Origin: Azospirillum baldaniorum
GTDB lineage: Bacteria; Pseudomonadota; Alphaproteobacteria; Azospirillales; Azospirillaceae
Assembly: GCF_003119195.2 (NCBI RefSeq)
Contig: NZ_CP022253.1
Coordinates: forward strand, 80,001 to 144,000
DNA length: 64,000 nt
Direction of reading: 5' to 3'
Of the stretch, positions 24,686 to 33,102 are shown piece by piece (positions within the stretch are counted from its first letter, which is position 1; every line of letters starts with the position of its first letter). The notes under the pieces were generated by a model that was not told the origin of the DNA, ran no database searches, and worked only from the letters and a program-made list of their open reading frames with translations. A program made the translations under genes and the position numbers.

Positions 24686-27093
24686 CGCTGTTGGTCTCCC
24701 TTGACTGCTTCTCCAGTGGCTGGCCCGGCGGTTGGCCGTTTCGCCGCCAGGGCCCGCACCAGCCGATTGCCGGCCCAGCCGAGCCCCAGCGCGGTCGCCG
24801 CCGCCAGACCCAGAAGAACCATGTCGGTGGGCGTCGGTTCCGTCAACACACGCTCAAGCTGGTGCCCGAGCAGGTTGAAGACAAGGATTCCCGGCGCCAT
24901 CCCCAGGATCGTCCCGAACAGATAGTCGGGAAACCGGATGCGGGAAGCCCCCGCGACGAGGTTCACCACGGTGAAGGGGGCGACCGGCACCACCCGCAGC
25001 GCCGCCATGGCCAGCACGCCGCGCTCGCCGAGCGCGTCGCTGGCCCGCCGCACCACAGCACCGCCGTAGCGCTCGATGGAGCGCCGGCCGGTGAGCCGCC
25101 CCACCCAGAACAGCGCCGCGGCGGAGGCCAGCACCCCGGCCAGCGCAGTGGGGAAGCCCATCCACGGTCCCAGCGCGATGGCCGTCGCCGCGATCAGCAG
25201 CAGCACCGGAAACAGCACGAAGCCCCCGGCGACATAGAGGAGGATCAGCCACAGCGGCCCGAAGGCCGACTCGCGCAGGCGCTCGAACGCGCCCAGGACG
25301 GCGTCGAGGGTCGCCCAGTCGCGCAGCGGCGTGTGGTTCCACAGCCCCCACACCCCGCCGACCACCGCCAGGATGACCCCCAGCGCCAGCCAATGGTGAC
25401 GGCGCGGGATGCGCGACGGCAGGACGCGCCACACGATGTCCGCCGCCCCCACCGGGCGTTCCGGATCGAAGAGCATGGAATCGGCGACGGCGGCGGCCAA
25501 CAGACCGGGGTCGGCGTCCTCCAGCAACTCCAGCGTCCGCCCGCCGGGCCGGCGCAGCGTCTCCACCGCGCGGATGAGCGAGCCGGAGCGGCGCAGCTCC
25601 GCCGCCACGCTTTCCGGCGCCACCCCGAGATGCTCGGCGATCAGGTCGTCGCGCACCCCGGCGATGGCCAGCCGGGCCTCGCGCCCCTCCGCACGACCAT
25701 GCGGCGCCTCCAGCGCCAGATCGCATTCGGTGTCCAGCCCCATCGACCGGTTGTTCAGGTTGGCCGAGCCGATGCGCAGAAGCCGGTCGTCCACCACCAT
25801 CACCTTGGCGTGGATGGTGATGCCGACGCTGCCCGTCTTGGTACTCTCGGTCTTGGCCTCGCCGGTCTTGGCCTCGCCGGTCTTGGCGATGTAGAAGCGG
25901 AAGCGCCCGTTGCGGTCGGCCTCGCGCAGCTCCTTCACCAGCCGGGCGCGGGCGCCGAGCATCACGGTGTTCTCCAGCCAGCTCGACGTGCGGGCGGAGT
26001 TGACGACGACCACCTCCGGCCCGTCCGGCTCGGCCAGCCGCGCCTTCAGCGCCTCGGCCACGGCGACCGAGGCGAAATACTGGCTCTCCATGTAGATGAA
26101 GCGCTCGGCCGCGGCGATGGCCGCGGTGTAGAGCGCCTCGACCTCCCGCACCTCGGCGCGCCCGTTGTAGCCGGGTTCGGTGCGGGCAATGCCGACGGGC
26201 ATGCCCTTGAGCAGCGGGACGAGCTGTTGCGGCCAGGGGTCGGGACTGTCCGGCCCGGCCCGGCGCGCCTTCAGCCGCAGCCGCCGGGGGCGCTTGCCGT
26301 CGGAAGGGCCGCCACCGCCGCCAAGCACGTCCATGGCGGGCGGCGACAGCACGCAGCCGGTGGCGCGGCGCCAGCGCTCGCGGAACAGGTCGCCCAGCGC
26401 GCGGGCGGCGTCGCCGTCCACCGCCATCATCACGTCGTGAAAGGGCTCGTAGGGGGTGCCGTCCGGCTGGCGGCGCAGCGGCTCGTCGGCGCGGTGGGCG
26501 CGGGTGTCCCAGCGGTTGGCGGTAATGTCCAGCCCGCCGCAGAAGGCCAGCCGGTCGTCGATCACCAGCATCTTCTGATGGTGGCAGGCCCCGGCGGGAT
26601 GATCGCCGTCCAGCCGGTACTGGAGCCGCGGATGGCTGAGCCAGCCGCGCAGGAACAGCGGCTGCGACCAGCGGGCCAGATCGAACAGCTCCGCGAAGTC
26701 CCACTTCAGCACATGGATGGTCAGGTCCGGGCGGGTCGCGGCCAGCCAGTTCAGCAGGTTGCCCAGCTTGTCGGGGCGGCGCGGGTGGCGCGCCTGCGGG
26801 GTCAGCCGGATGCGGGCGTCGAAGTCCCAGGCGGTCAGGTAGATGCTGCGCCGCGCCTGCCGCATCGCCACCTTGGCGAGCGCGAAGTAGTCCTCGGCGT
26901 CGACGATGACCCCGACCCGCTCGGCCCGCTCCACCCGCCAGCAGGTGCGGCCCGGCACCAGCAGCGGGTCTGCGGCCGCGCTGGAAAGCGCCGTGGCGGG
27001 CGCCCCGGTGAGCGCTGGTTCGGGCGGCATTGGGAAGGACGGCTGGTCGGGCATGGGACGCGGCTGGACCGGGGTTCCTGCGGGGATCGGCAT
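24682..27093 (-). CDS. phospholipase D-like / VTT (DedA-type) membrane fusion protein
   Basis: An 803-residue protein. The start is set at ATG 27091-27093; ATG 27052-27054 is an alternative. The first half is a cardiolipin-synthase-like PLD domain with two HxK(x4)D sites, HQKMLVIDD and HAKVMVVDD, the second followed by GSANLNNRS. A linker carries a short AKTGE repeat (25848-25892). The C-terminal half has several membrane helices and a VTT/SNARE-associated domain (RVVPVAPFTVVNLVAGAS, FGTILGMAPGI). It likely transfers or cleaves phosphatidyl groups at the inner membrane. It overlaps the EEP hydrolase by 4 nt. Confidence 0.88.
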   Translation of the reverse strand: MPIPAGTPVQPRPMPDQPSFPMPPEPALTGAPATALSSAAADPLLVPGRTCWRVERAERVGVIVDAEDYFALAKVAMRQARRSIYLTAWDFDARIRLTPQARHPRRPDKLGNLLNWLAATRPDLTIHVLKWDFAELFDLARWSQPLFLRGWLSHPRLQYRLDGDHPAGACHHQKMLVIDDRLAFCGGLDITANRWDTRAHRADEPLRRQPDGTPYEPFHDVMMAVDGDAARALGDLFRERWRRATGCVLSPPAMDVLGGGGGPSDGKRPRRLRLKARRAGPDSPDPWPQQLVPLLKGMPVGIARTEPGYNGRAEVREVEALYTAAIAAAERFIYMESQYFASVAVAEALKARLAEPDGPEVVVVNSARTSSWLENTVMLGARARLVKELREADRNGRFRFYIAKTGEAKTGEAKTESTKTGSVGITIHAKVMVVDDRLLRIGSANLNNRSMGLDTECDLALEAPHGRAEGREARLAIAGVRDDLIAEHLGVAPESVAAELRRSGSLIRAVETLRRPGGRTLELLEDADPGLLAAAVADSMLFDPERPVGAADIVWRVLPSRIPRRHHWLALGVILAVVGGVWGLWNHTPLRDWATLDAVLGAFERLRESAFGPLWLILLYVAGGFVLFPVLLLIAATAIALGPWMGFPTALAGVLASAAALFWVGRLTGRRSIERYGGAVVRRASDALGERGVLAMAALRVVPVAPFTVVNLVAGASRIRFPDYLFGTILGMAPGILVFNLLGHQLERVLTEPTPTDMVLLGLAAATALGLGWAGNRLVRALAAKRPTAGPATGEAVKGDQQR

Positions 27094-27363
27094 CGGGGGT
27101 TCACATATGGTGCGTCCGGGACGGGCTGCGACCGGCCAGGAAGGCGAATGCCCGAACAACACCGCAGCCGCCCAACCCTCCCCGCCCCCCGCCGAGAGGC
27201 GAAATTCCATTGCCCGACCGGCCGGGACCTGGGTACCGTCAGGAGGAATCCATTCGTGCCCGTCCTTGCCCCCGTCCTTGCCCCGTGACCCGCTTGTTGT
27301 GAGCCGCTTGTCCGTTCCTCCACACAATCCGCCCGTCACGGCCGCCCGCTCCCGGCGGGGCCG

Positions 27364-28071
27364 ATGCTGAGGCTCGTCCTGCGCCGGGTGCTGGCCGTGG
27401 TGCCGGCCCTGCTGGGCCTCGCGCTCGCCGCCGCCGTGGTGGCCGCGCTGGCGGGACCCGGCTGGACGCAGGCATTGGGCGCCGTGCTGGCCGCCCTGCC
27501 GGCGACGCTGGCGCTGGTTGTGCCGGCGCTGGCGCTGGGGACCGGTATCGGCGCCCTGCTTGGCGTCCTGGGCGGGGCGGGCGCTGTCCTTGGCGGGGTG
27601 GGTCCGGCCATGCCGGGCTTTCTGCTGGCCGCGGTCTTCGCCGCCACGCTGGCGAAGGCGCCCGTCCTGCTGGGCCTCGCCGCCCTCGCTCTGCCCGCCG
27701 CCGCCCAGGCCGCGACGCTCGCCGGCCGGGCGCGGGCCGGGGCGGAGGACACCATTTTGCTGGCGGCGCGCGGACGCGGGATGGACGGCTCCGCCCTGCT
27801 GTGGCGGCTCACCCTGCCACTGGGGCTGTCGGCGGCGATGGGCGGCCTGCGCAGCGCCGTGGCGGGAACGGTGACCGCGGCCGTGGCGGTGGAAAACCTG
27901 TTCGGGACCGGCTTTTCCGGCGCCGGGCGGCTGTTCGTCGAGGCGGCGCGCGCCGGGGACACCGGCATGGCCGTCGCCGCGCTCGCCGGGCTGTGCGGTC
28001 TCGCCCTGCTGCTGGGCGCCCTGGGCGGCGCGCTGCACGGCCGGATCGACCCGCGCGCCCGGATGGCCTGA
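27364..28071 (+). CDS. reduced DppB/OppB-like ABC permease
   Basis: The 235-residue membrane protein resembles the first permease of peptide ABC transporters (DppB, usually 305-340). Its EAA-like loop AARGRGMDGSALLWRLTLPLG and VENLFGTGFSGAGRLFVEA correspond to the family. About 60 residues between the first helix and ALPATLALVVPALALG are missing: the periplasmic loop that normally contains the xYGLDxP segment. The stop overlaps the next gene's start (TGATG). The open frame and tight coupling argue that it is expressed, but transport ability is doubtful. No substrate-binding protein is adjacent. Confidence 0.7.
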   Translation: MLRLVLRRVLAVVPALLGLALAAAVVAALAGPGWTQALGAVLAALPATLALVVPALALGTGIGALLGVLGGAGAVLGGVGPAMPGFLLAAVFAATLAKAPVLLGLAALALPAAAQAATLAGRARAGAEDTILLAARGRGMDGSALLWRLTLPLGLSAAMGGLRSAVAGTVTAAVAVENLFGTGFSGAGRLFVEAARAGDTGMAVAALAGLCGLALLLGALGGALHGRIDPRARMA

Positions 28072-28868
28072 TGCACGGACCCGCCGGCACCGACTCTCAT
28101 TGGCGCGACGGCCCCTGGCAGAAGGCGGGGCAGCGGCTGACCGCGCACCGGCCCGCCGCCGCGGGGCTGACCGTTCTCGCGGCGCTGATGCTGGCGGTGG
28201 CGACCGGCCTCGTCGCCGGTGGCGGCCCGGTGGGGGCGGCGCTGGCCGCCGGGCACCAGAGCCTGACCTTCGCGCTGTTCTCCGGGCTGGGCGGGGCCGC
28301 CCTCGGCCTGCTCTGGGGGGCCGCCGCGGTGGCCCTGGGCGAGCGGGCGGAGCGGGCGATGATGGCGCCCGCCATCGCGCTGACCGGCCTGCCCCTGGCG
28401 CTGGTCCTGCCGCTGGCCGGCGGGTTGCTGGGTCCGGAACGCGGGCTGGCGCCGATGGCCGTGGTGACCGCCCTGATCGCCGCCCCGGCGGTGGCCGTCA
28501 TCGCGCGGGACGAGCTGCGCGCCCTGCTGCGGCGGGAGTTTCTGAGCGCCGCCCAGGCCGCCGGGCTGACCGGCGGACGCCGGCTGCGCCGCCACATCCT
28601 GCCCAACGCCGTCCTGCCGCTCGCCGCCGCGGCCTGGACCGCCCTTCCCCGCGCCCTGATGACGGAAAGCCTCGCCAGCCTGCTCGGCCTCGGCCTGCCG
28701 GAGGGGGTGACCGGCTGGGGAACCGCCATCGGCGCGGCAGTGCGGGCGGGCGACGCCGTGGCGCTGGCCGGGCCGGCGCTGCTGCTGGCGCTGACCCTGT
28801 GGGCGCTGCACGGGGTGGGCGACGGGATGCGGCTGGCCTTCTCCACGGCCGCGGGAGGGCACCAGTGA
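28071..28868 (+). CDS. DppC/OppC-like ABC permease, divergent
   Basis: This 265-residue inner-membrane permease is the partner of the preceding gene. An N-terminal soluble tail (SHWRDGPWQKAGQRLTAHR) matches the DppC start. Five or so hydrophobic helices follow, with the ATPase-coupling loop SAAQAAGLTGGRRLRRHILPN and ESLASLLGLGLPEGVTGWG. It is about 25 residues short of a typical DppC. ATG at 28071 overlaps the preceding stop, and the following GTG start overlaps its own stop. It is extremely Ala/Leu/Gly-rich. Confidence 0.75.
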   Translation: MHGPAGTDSHWRDGPWQKAGQRLTAHRPAAAGLTVLAALMLAVATGLVAGGGPVGAALAAGHQSLTFALFSGLGGAALGLLWGAAAVALGERAERAMMAPAIALTGLPLALVLPLAGGLLGPERGLAPMAVVTALIAAPAVAVIARDELRALLRREFLSAAQAAGLTGGRRLRRHILPNAVLPLAAAAWTALPRALMTESLASLLGLGLPEGVTGWGTAIGAAVRAGDAVALAGPALLLALTLWALHGVGDGMRLAFSTAAGGHQ

Positions 28869-30571
28869 GCGGAGCGGACAACGGCGCGCCGCTGCGGGTG
28901 GAGGGTCTGTCCCTGCTGACCAGCCGCGACATCCTGCTCGACCGGCTGAGCTTCGCCATCGAGCCCGGCGAGGTGCTGGCCCTGTCGGGCGCCGCCGGGG
29001 CGGGCAAGACGCTGCTGCTGCGCGCGCTGGCCGGCCTCGCGCCCAAGGGCATCACGGTGCTGGGCGACATCCAGATCCGGGGGCGGCGCCTGCTGGTTAC
29101 CCAGGACGGCACCCTCGACCCGCTGCGCCCGCTGGGCGCTCAGTTCGCGGACCTGCTGGCCCGCCAGTCCGGGATGGACGAGCGCGCCGCCCTGCGCTGC
29201 GCCGCCGAGGCGCTGGAGCGCTTCCAGGTGCCAGCCGCCGCGCGCCGGCTGGCGCTCCACCCGCACGAGTTGGGCGAGGCGATGCGCTGGCGGGCCGCGC
29301 TGGCGCTGGCCATGGCGGCGCAGCCGGCGCTGCTGCTCGCCGACGCCCCCGCCGCCGCGCTCGACCCCACCCAGCGCGTCCGCCTGCTGAGCGACCTCGC
29401 CGCCTGGACGCGCGAGGCCGGAACGGCGCTGCTTCTGGCCGGACGCCCGCACCCCGACCCGACCCAGCCCGACCCGGCGCGCTCCGGTCTGGCCGACCGC
29501 CGGCTGATCCTGGCCCACGGCCGTCTGGAAACGCCGGAGGAGGAGCCCGCCCCCGCTCCGCCTCCGGTGGAGCCGGCACCCTCCGGCCCGCCCATCCTGT
29601 CGGTGCGCGACCTGCGCGTCGCCTTCCCGCTGGGGCGGGGCTGGCGCGGCGAGGAGCGCTGGCTGACCGTCGTGGACGGCCTGTCCATCGCGCTGGCCGA
29701 GGGCGAGACGCTGGCCCTGCTCGGCGAGACGGGCAGCGGCAAGTCGGTGCTGGCCCGCGCCATCCTGCGGCTGATCCCGCCGGTCGGCGGTCAGGTGTCC
29801 TGGCTGGGGACCGACCTCGCCGCCGCCCCGCCGGAGGCGATGCGCCGGGCGCGGCGGGATCTGCAAATCCTCTTCCCCGATCCGCTGGCCGCCTTCGACC
29901 CGCTGATGACCATCGGCGCGCAACTCGCCGAGACGCTGGAGTCGCTGCGGCCCACCCGATCGTCAGCCGACCGCTCCGCCCGGCTGGCCGAGGCGCTGGA
30001 GGAGGTCGGGCTGCCTGCGGCGGTCCTCGACCTCCATCCCGGCGCGCTCCGTCCGGCGGAGGCGGCGCGCGCCGGGCTGGCCCGCGCCCTGCTGCCGGAG
30101 CCGCGCCTGCTGGTCTGCGACGAGCCGGCGGCGGCGCTCGACGGGGCGGAGCGGGCGGACTTCCTCGCCCTGCTGCAGGCGATCCGCCGCCGCCGCCGGC
30201 TGGCCCTGCTCTACGCCACCCAGGACGCGGCGGAGGGTTTGCGGATCGCGCGGCGGGCGCTGGTGCTCCTGCTCGGCCGGATCGTCGAGTCGGCGGACAG
30301 CGCGGTTCTGGCGGCCGGGGCGCGCCACCCCTACAGCCGCGCGCTGATTGCGGCGGCCGGCCTCGCCCGCCCGGCGCTGCACGGCGATCCCCCCTCTCCC
30401 CTGCGCCCGCCGACCGGCTGCGCCCTGCGGCTGCGCTGCCCGCTCGCCCATGACGGCTGCGCCCAGGTCCCCCCGACGCTCGACCCCGTGGCGCCCGGCC
30501 ACCGAGTCGCCTGCCACGTCGCTCAGGACGAGGCCCAAGACGGCACCCAGGCTGGCGGAAAAGCGCCCTAA
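28865..30571 (+). CDS. tandem ABC ATPase (DppD-DppF fusion) with degenerate catalytic motifs
   Basis: Two nucleotide-binding domains lie in one 568-residue chain (start GTG 28865, GTGA overlap). Both Walker A motifs are intact (GAAGAGKT, GETGSGKS). The rest is eroded. The LSGGQ signatures are replaced by HELGEAM and GALRPAE. The first Walker B lost its catalytic Glu (LLLADAPAAALD), while the second keeps it (LLVCDEPAAALD). Switch histidines are replaced (LLLAGRP; LLYATQD). The C terminus has the oligopeptide-type cysteine segment GCALRLRCPLAHDGC. It may bind but hardly hydrolyse ATP, so its role as a pump is questionable. Confidence 0.85.
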   Translation: MSGADNGAPLRVEGLSLLTSRDILLDRLSFAIEPGEVLALSGAAGAGKTLLLRALAGLAPKGITVLGDIQIRGRRLLVTQDGTLDPLRPLGAQFADLLARQSGMDERAALRCAAEALERFQVPAAARRLALHPHELGEAMRWRAALALAMAAQPALLLADAPAAALDPTQRVRLLSDLAAWTREAGTALLLAGRPHPDPTQPDPARSGLADRRLILAHGRLETPEEEPAPAPPPVEPAPSGPPILSVRDLRVAFPLGRGWRGEERWLTVVDGLSIALAEGETLALLGETGSGKSVLARAILRLIPPVGGQVSWLGTDLAAAPPEAMRRARRDLQILFPDPLAAFDPLMTIGAQLAETLESLRPTRSSADRSARLAEALEEVGLPAAVLDLHPGALRPAEAARAGLARALLPEPRLLVCDEPAAALDGAERADFLALLQAIRRRRRLALLYATQDAAEGLRIARRALVLLLGRIVESADSAVLAAGARHPYSRALIAAAGLARPALHGDPPSPLRPPTGCALRLRCPLAHDGCAQVPPTLDPVAPGHRVACHVAQDEAQDGTQAGGKAP

Positions 30572-30721
30572 GCCCCGTTCCGGAGCCCGCCGACGCCTTG
30601 GGCGCGGCCGCAATTCCGTCCCAAAAAGGTCTGAAACTGCGCGGGTTGGCAAGGAGGCGGCCACGGGATAACGTCCCCGGCCTTCACGCCCGCATTGCTG
30701 AAATCACGGAAAAGGACAGGG

Positions 30722-33058
30722 ATGCTTCGCGCACGCACCCGGTGGACGGCCCCCTGCATGGGCGCACTCGCCGTCCTTCTGCTGCTTCTCGCCGGCCTCG
30801 CCGCGCCGTCGCTGGCCGCCGGCCCCGTTCCGGGCGCCGCCATGCCGGCCCCCGCCGCCGCGGCTCCGGCGGAACCCGCCGCCTCGCCCGATCCGACGCC
30901 CGAGCAGATGCAGGCGATGATCACGACGCTGGAGGACCCGGCGGCCCGCGCGCGGCTGGTCGAGCAGTTGAAGGCGCTGGTCGCCGCGCAGAAGGGGCTG
31001 GAGCAGGCCAAGGCCGAGGAGGCCCCGGCGGCCAGCACCCTGCCCGAGACCATCGGCGCCAGCGCCCTGTCCTTCCTGGCCGAGCGCATGGACGTGCTGA
31101 GCCGCCAGCTCGTCCAGGTCGGCAACGTCTTCAAGGAGCTGCCCGGCGCCATCGAGTGGGCGAACCGGCAGATGGTCGACCCGTCGGCCCGCGACCGCTG
31201 GGTGCAGATCGCCATCCAGCTGACGATGATCCTGACCGCCGGTCTGGCGATCGAGCGCTTCGTCGGCTGGCTGCTCGCCCGCCCGCGCAACGCGCTGGCC
31301 GCCCGCCGGGGCACCACGGTGCTGGTGCGCCTGCCGCTGCTGCTCGGCCGCGCTCTGCTGGAGCTGGCGCCCATCGCCGCCTTCATCGTCGTCGCCTACG
31401 CCATCCTGTCGGTCAGCGAGCCGGGGCCGCGCGTCCGGCTGGTCGCGCTGGCGGTCATCAACGCCACCGTCATCCTGCAGATCCTGCTGGTCGCCGCCCG
31501 CATCCTGATCTCGCCCTTCGCGCCCTCCCTGCGCATGGTGCGGGTGGGCGACGCCAACGCGCAACGCCTCTACCGCTGGGTCCGCCGGCTGGCCGCGGTC
31601 GGCGTCTACGGCTATTTCCTGGCCGAGGGCGCCTATGTGCTGGGCCTGCCGCTCGGCGCCTACGGCGCGCTGCTGAAGCTGCTGGGGCTGGCGATCGCCG
31701 GCATGCTGATCGCGCTGATCCTGCAGAACCGCCGCATCGTCGCCGACTGGATGCACGGCAACCCGCTGTCCGGCGACGGCGACCCGGCGGCCACCGCGGA
31801 ACGCGAATCGGAGGGCCAGGGCGCCGTCCTGCGTTCCGCCCGCCGCCGCTTCGCCGACGTCTGGCATGTTCTGGCGATCATCTATGTCGTGGTGACCTTC
31901 GGCGTCTGGGTGCTGAACGTCTATGGCGGGTTCGAGTATCTGGCCCGCGCCACCGGCATCACCATCCTGGTCGCGGTGGTCGCCCGGCTGCTGGTCAACG
32001 GCATCAACCGCGGCCTGCGCCGCGGCCTGCGCATGGTTCCGGACAGCCAGGGCGCCCTGCCGCCGCTGAAGGACCGCGCCTCCCTCTACCTGCCCTTCCT
32101 GCACCGGGTGGTGAAGACGGTGATCTGGGTCGGGGCGGCGATGATGATCCTCTACGGCTGGGGCTTCGACACGCTGGCCTGGACGGACACGCGGCTCGGT
32201 CAGCGCATCCTGCGCAGCACGGTCACCATCGGCCTTCTGCTGGTCGGCTCCATCGTCGCCTGGGAGGTGGTCAGCGCGATGATCGAGCGCTTCCTCGCCT
32301 CCACCGACCGCAACGGCACGCGGATCGAGCGCAGCGCGCGGGTGCGCACCCTGCTTCCGCTGCTGCGCAACGCCTTCCTGGTGGTGCTGGTGACCATGGT
32401 GTCGCTGATCACCCTGTCGGAGCTGGGCGTCAACATCGCGCCGCTGCTGGCCGGTGCCGGTGTCGTCGGTCTGGCCGTCGGCTTCGGGTCGCAGACGCTG
32501 GTCAAGGACATCATCACCGGCCTGTTCATCCTGTTCGAGGACAGCATCTCCATCGGCGACGTGGTGGATGTGGGCGGCGGCCATTCCGGCGTGGTCGAGG
32601 CCATCTCCATCCGCTCCATCCGGCTGCGCGACGGGTCGGGCGCCATCCACACCGTGCCCTTCAACTCGGTCAGCACCGTCAAGAACATGTCGAAGGACTT
32701 CTCCTACGCCCTGTTCGAGGTGCGGGTCGCCTACCGCGAGGATCCGGACCGCGTGATCGAGCTGCTGAAGGAGATCGGCACCGGCCTGCAATCGGACGCG
32801 CTGTTCGCGCCGGACATCATGGCACCGCTGGAAGTGATGGGTCTGGACAAGTTCCAGCCCGACTCGACCCAGCTGATCACCGCCCGCTTCAAGACCCGCC
32901 CGACCCGGCAGTGGGGCGTGTCGCGCGAGTTCAACCGCCGCATGAGGAAGCGTTTCGAGGAGCTGGGGGTGGAGGTGCCGACCGGCTCCATGCAGCTCAT
33001 CGTCGGCGGGAACCACCCCGACCGCGCGCTGGCCGAGGCGCTCAGCCAAGGTTCTTAA
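30722..33058 (+). CDS. MscS-family mechanosensitive channel
   Basis: This 778-residue inner-membrane protein opens under tension to protect against osmotic downshock. The start at 30722 follows an AGGACAGGG site. A signal peptide (MLRARTRWTAPCMGALAVLL) leads to a periplasmic helical region (about 45-160), then roughly eight to ten membrane helices. The MscS core is clear at about 580-700: the pore helix region LLAGAGVVGLAVGFGSQTLV, then DIITGLFILFEDSISIGDVV and the beta domain with VPFNSVSTVKNMS. The long N-terminal extension resembles large MscK/YbiO-type members. Confidence 0.92.
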   Translation: MLRARTRWTAPCMGALAVLLLLLAGLAAPSLAAGPVPGAAMPAPAAAAPAEPAASPDPTPEQMQAMITTLEDPAARARLVEQLKALVAAQKGLEQAKAEEAPAASTLPETIGASALSFLAERMDVLSRQLVQVGNVFKELPGAIEWANRQMVDPSARDRWVQIAIQLTMILTAGLAIERFVGWLLARPRNALAARRGTTVLVRLPLLLGRALLELAPIAAFIVVAYAILSVSEPGPRVRLVALAVINATVILQILLVAARILISPFAPSLRMVRVGDANAQRLYRWVRRLAAVGVYGYFLAEGAYVLGLPLGAYGALLKLLGLAIAGMLIALILQNRRIVADWMHGNPLSGDGDPAATAERESEGQGAVLRSARRRFADVWHVLAIIYVVVTFGVWVLNVYGGFEYLARATGITILVAVVARLLVNGINRGLRRGLRMVPDSQGALPPLKDRASLYLPFLHRVVKTVIWVGAAMMILYGWGFDTLAWTDTRLGQRILRSTVTIGLLLVGSIVAWEVVSAMIERFLASTDRNGTRIERSARVRTLLPLLRNAFLVVLVTMVSLITLSELGVNIAPLLAGAGVVGLAVGFGSQTLVKDIITGLFILFEDSISIGDVVDVGGGHSGVVEAISIRSIRLRDGSGAIHTVPFNSVSTVKNMSKDFSYALFEVRVAYREDPDRVIELLKEIGTGLQSDALFAPDIMAPLEVMGLDKFQPDSTQLITARFKTRPTRQWGVSREFNRRMRKRFEELGVEVPTGSMQLIVGGNHPDRALAEALSQGS

Positions 33059-33102
33059 AAGGCCGGGGCTCGCAAGAAGGAACGGTGCGGCCGGGGGCTG
33101 GT

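Noticed and set aside
25848..25892. A tandem repeat as a separate mobile element
   Set aside because: It is an in-frame AKTGE repeat inside the PLD linker, with copies of only 15 bp, and is best explained as replication slippage.
24691..27288. An 865-codon plus-strand frame opposite the PLD-VTT gene
   Set aside because: It is an antisense shadow rich in Arg, Gln, Pro and His, with no recognisable motif. The PLD and VTT motifs are on the other strand.
27093..28038. The upstream extension of the PLD-VTT frame (another 315 codons)
   Set aside because: It overlaps the opposite-strand ABC permease gene, is Arg/Gln/Gly-rich, and begins far before the PLD domain.
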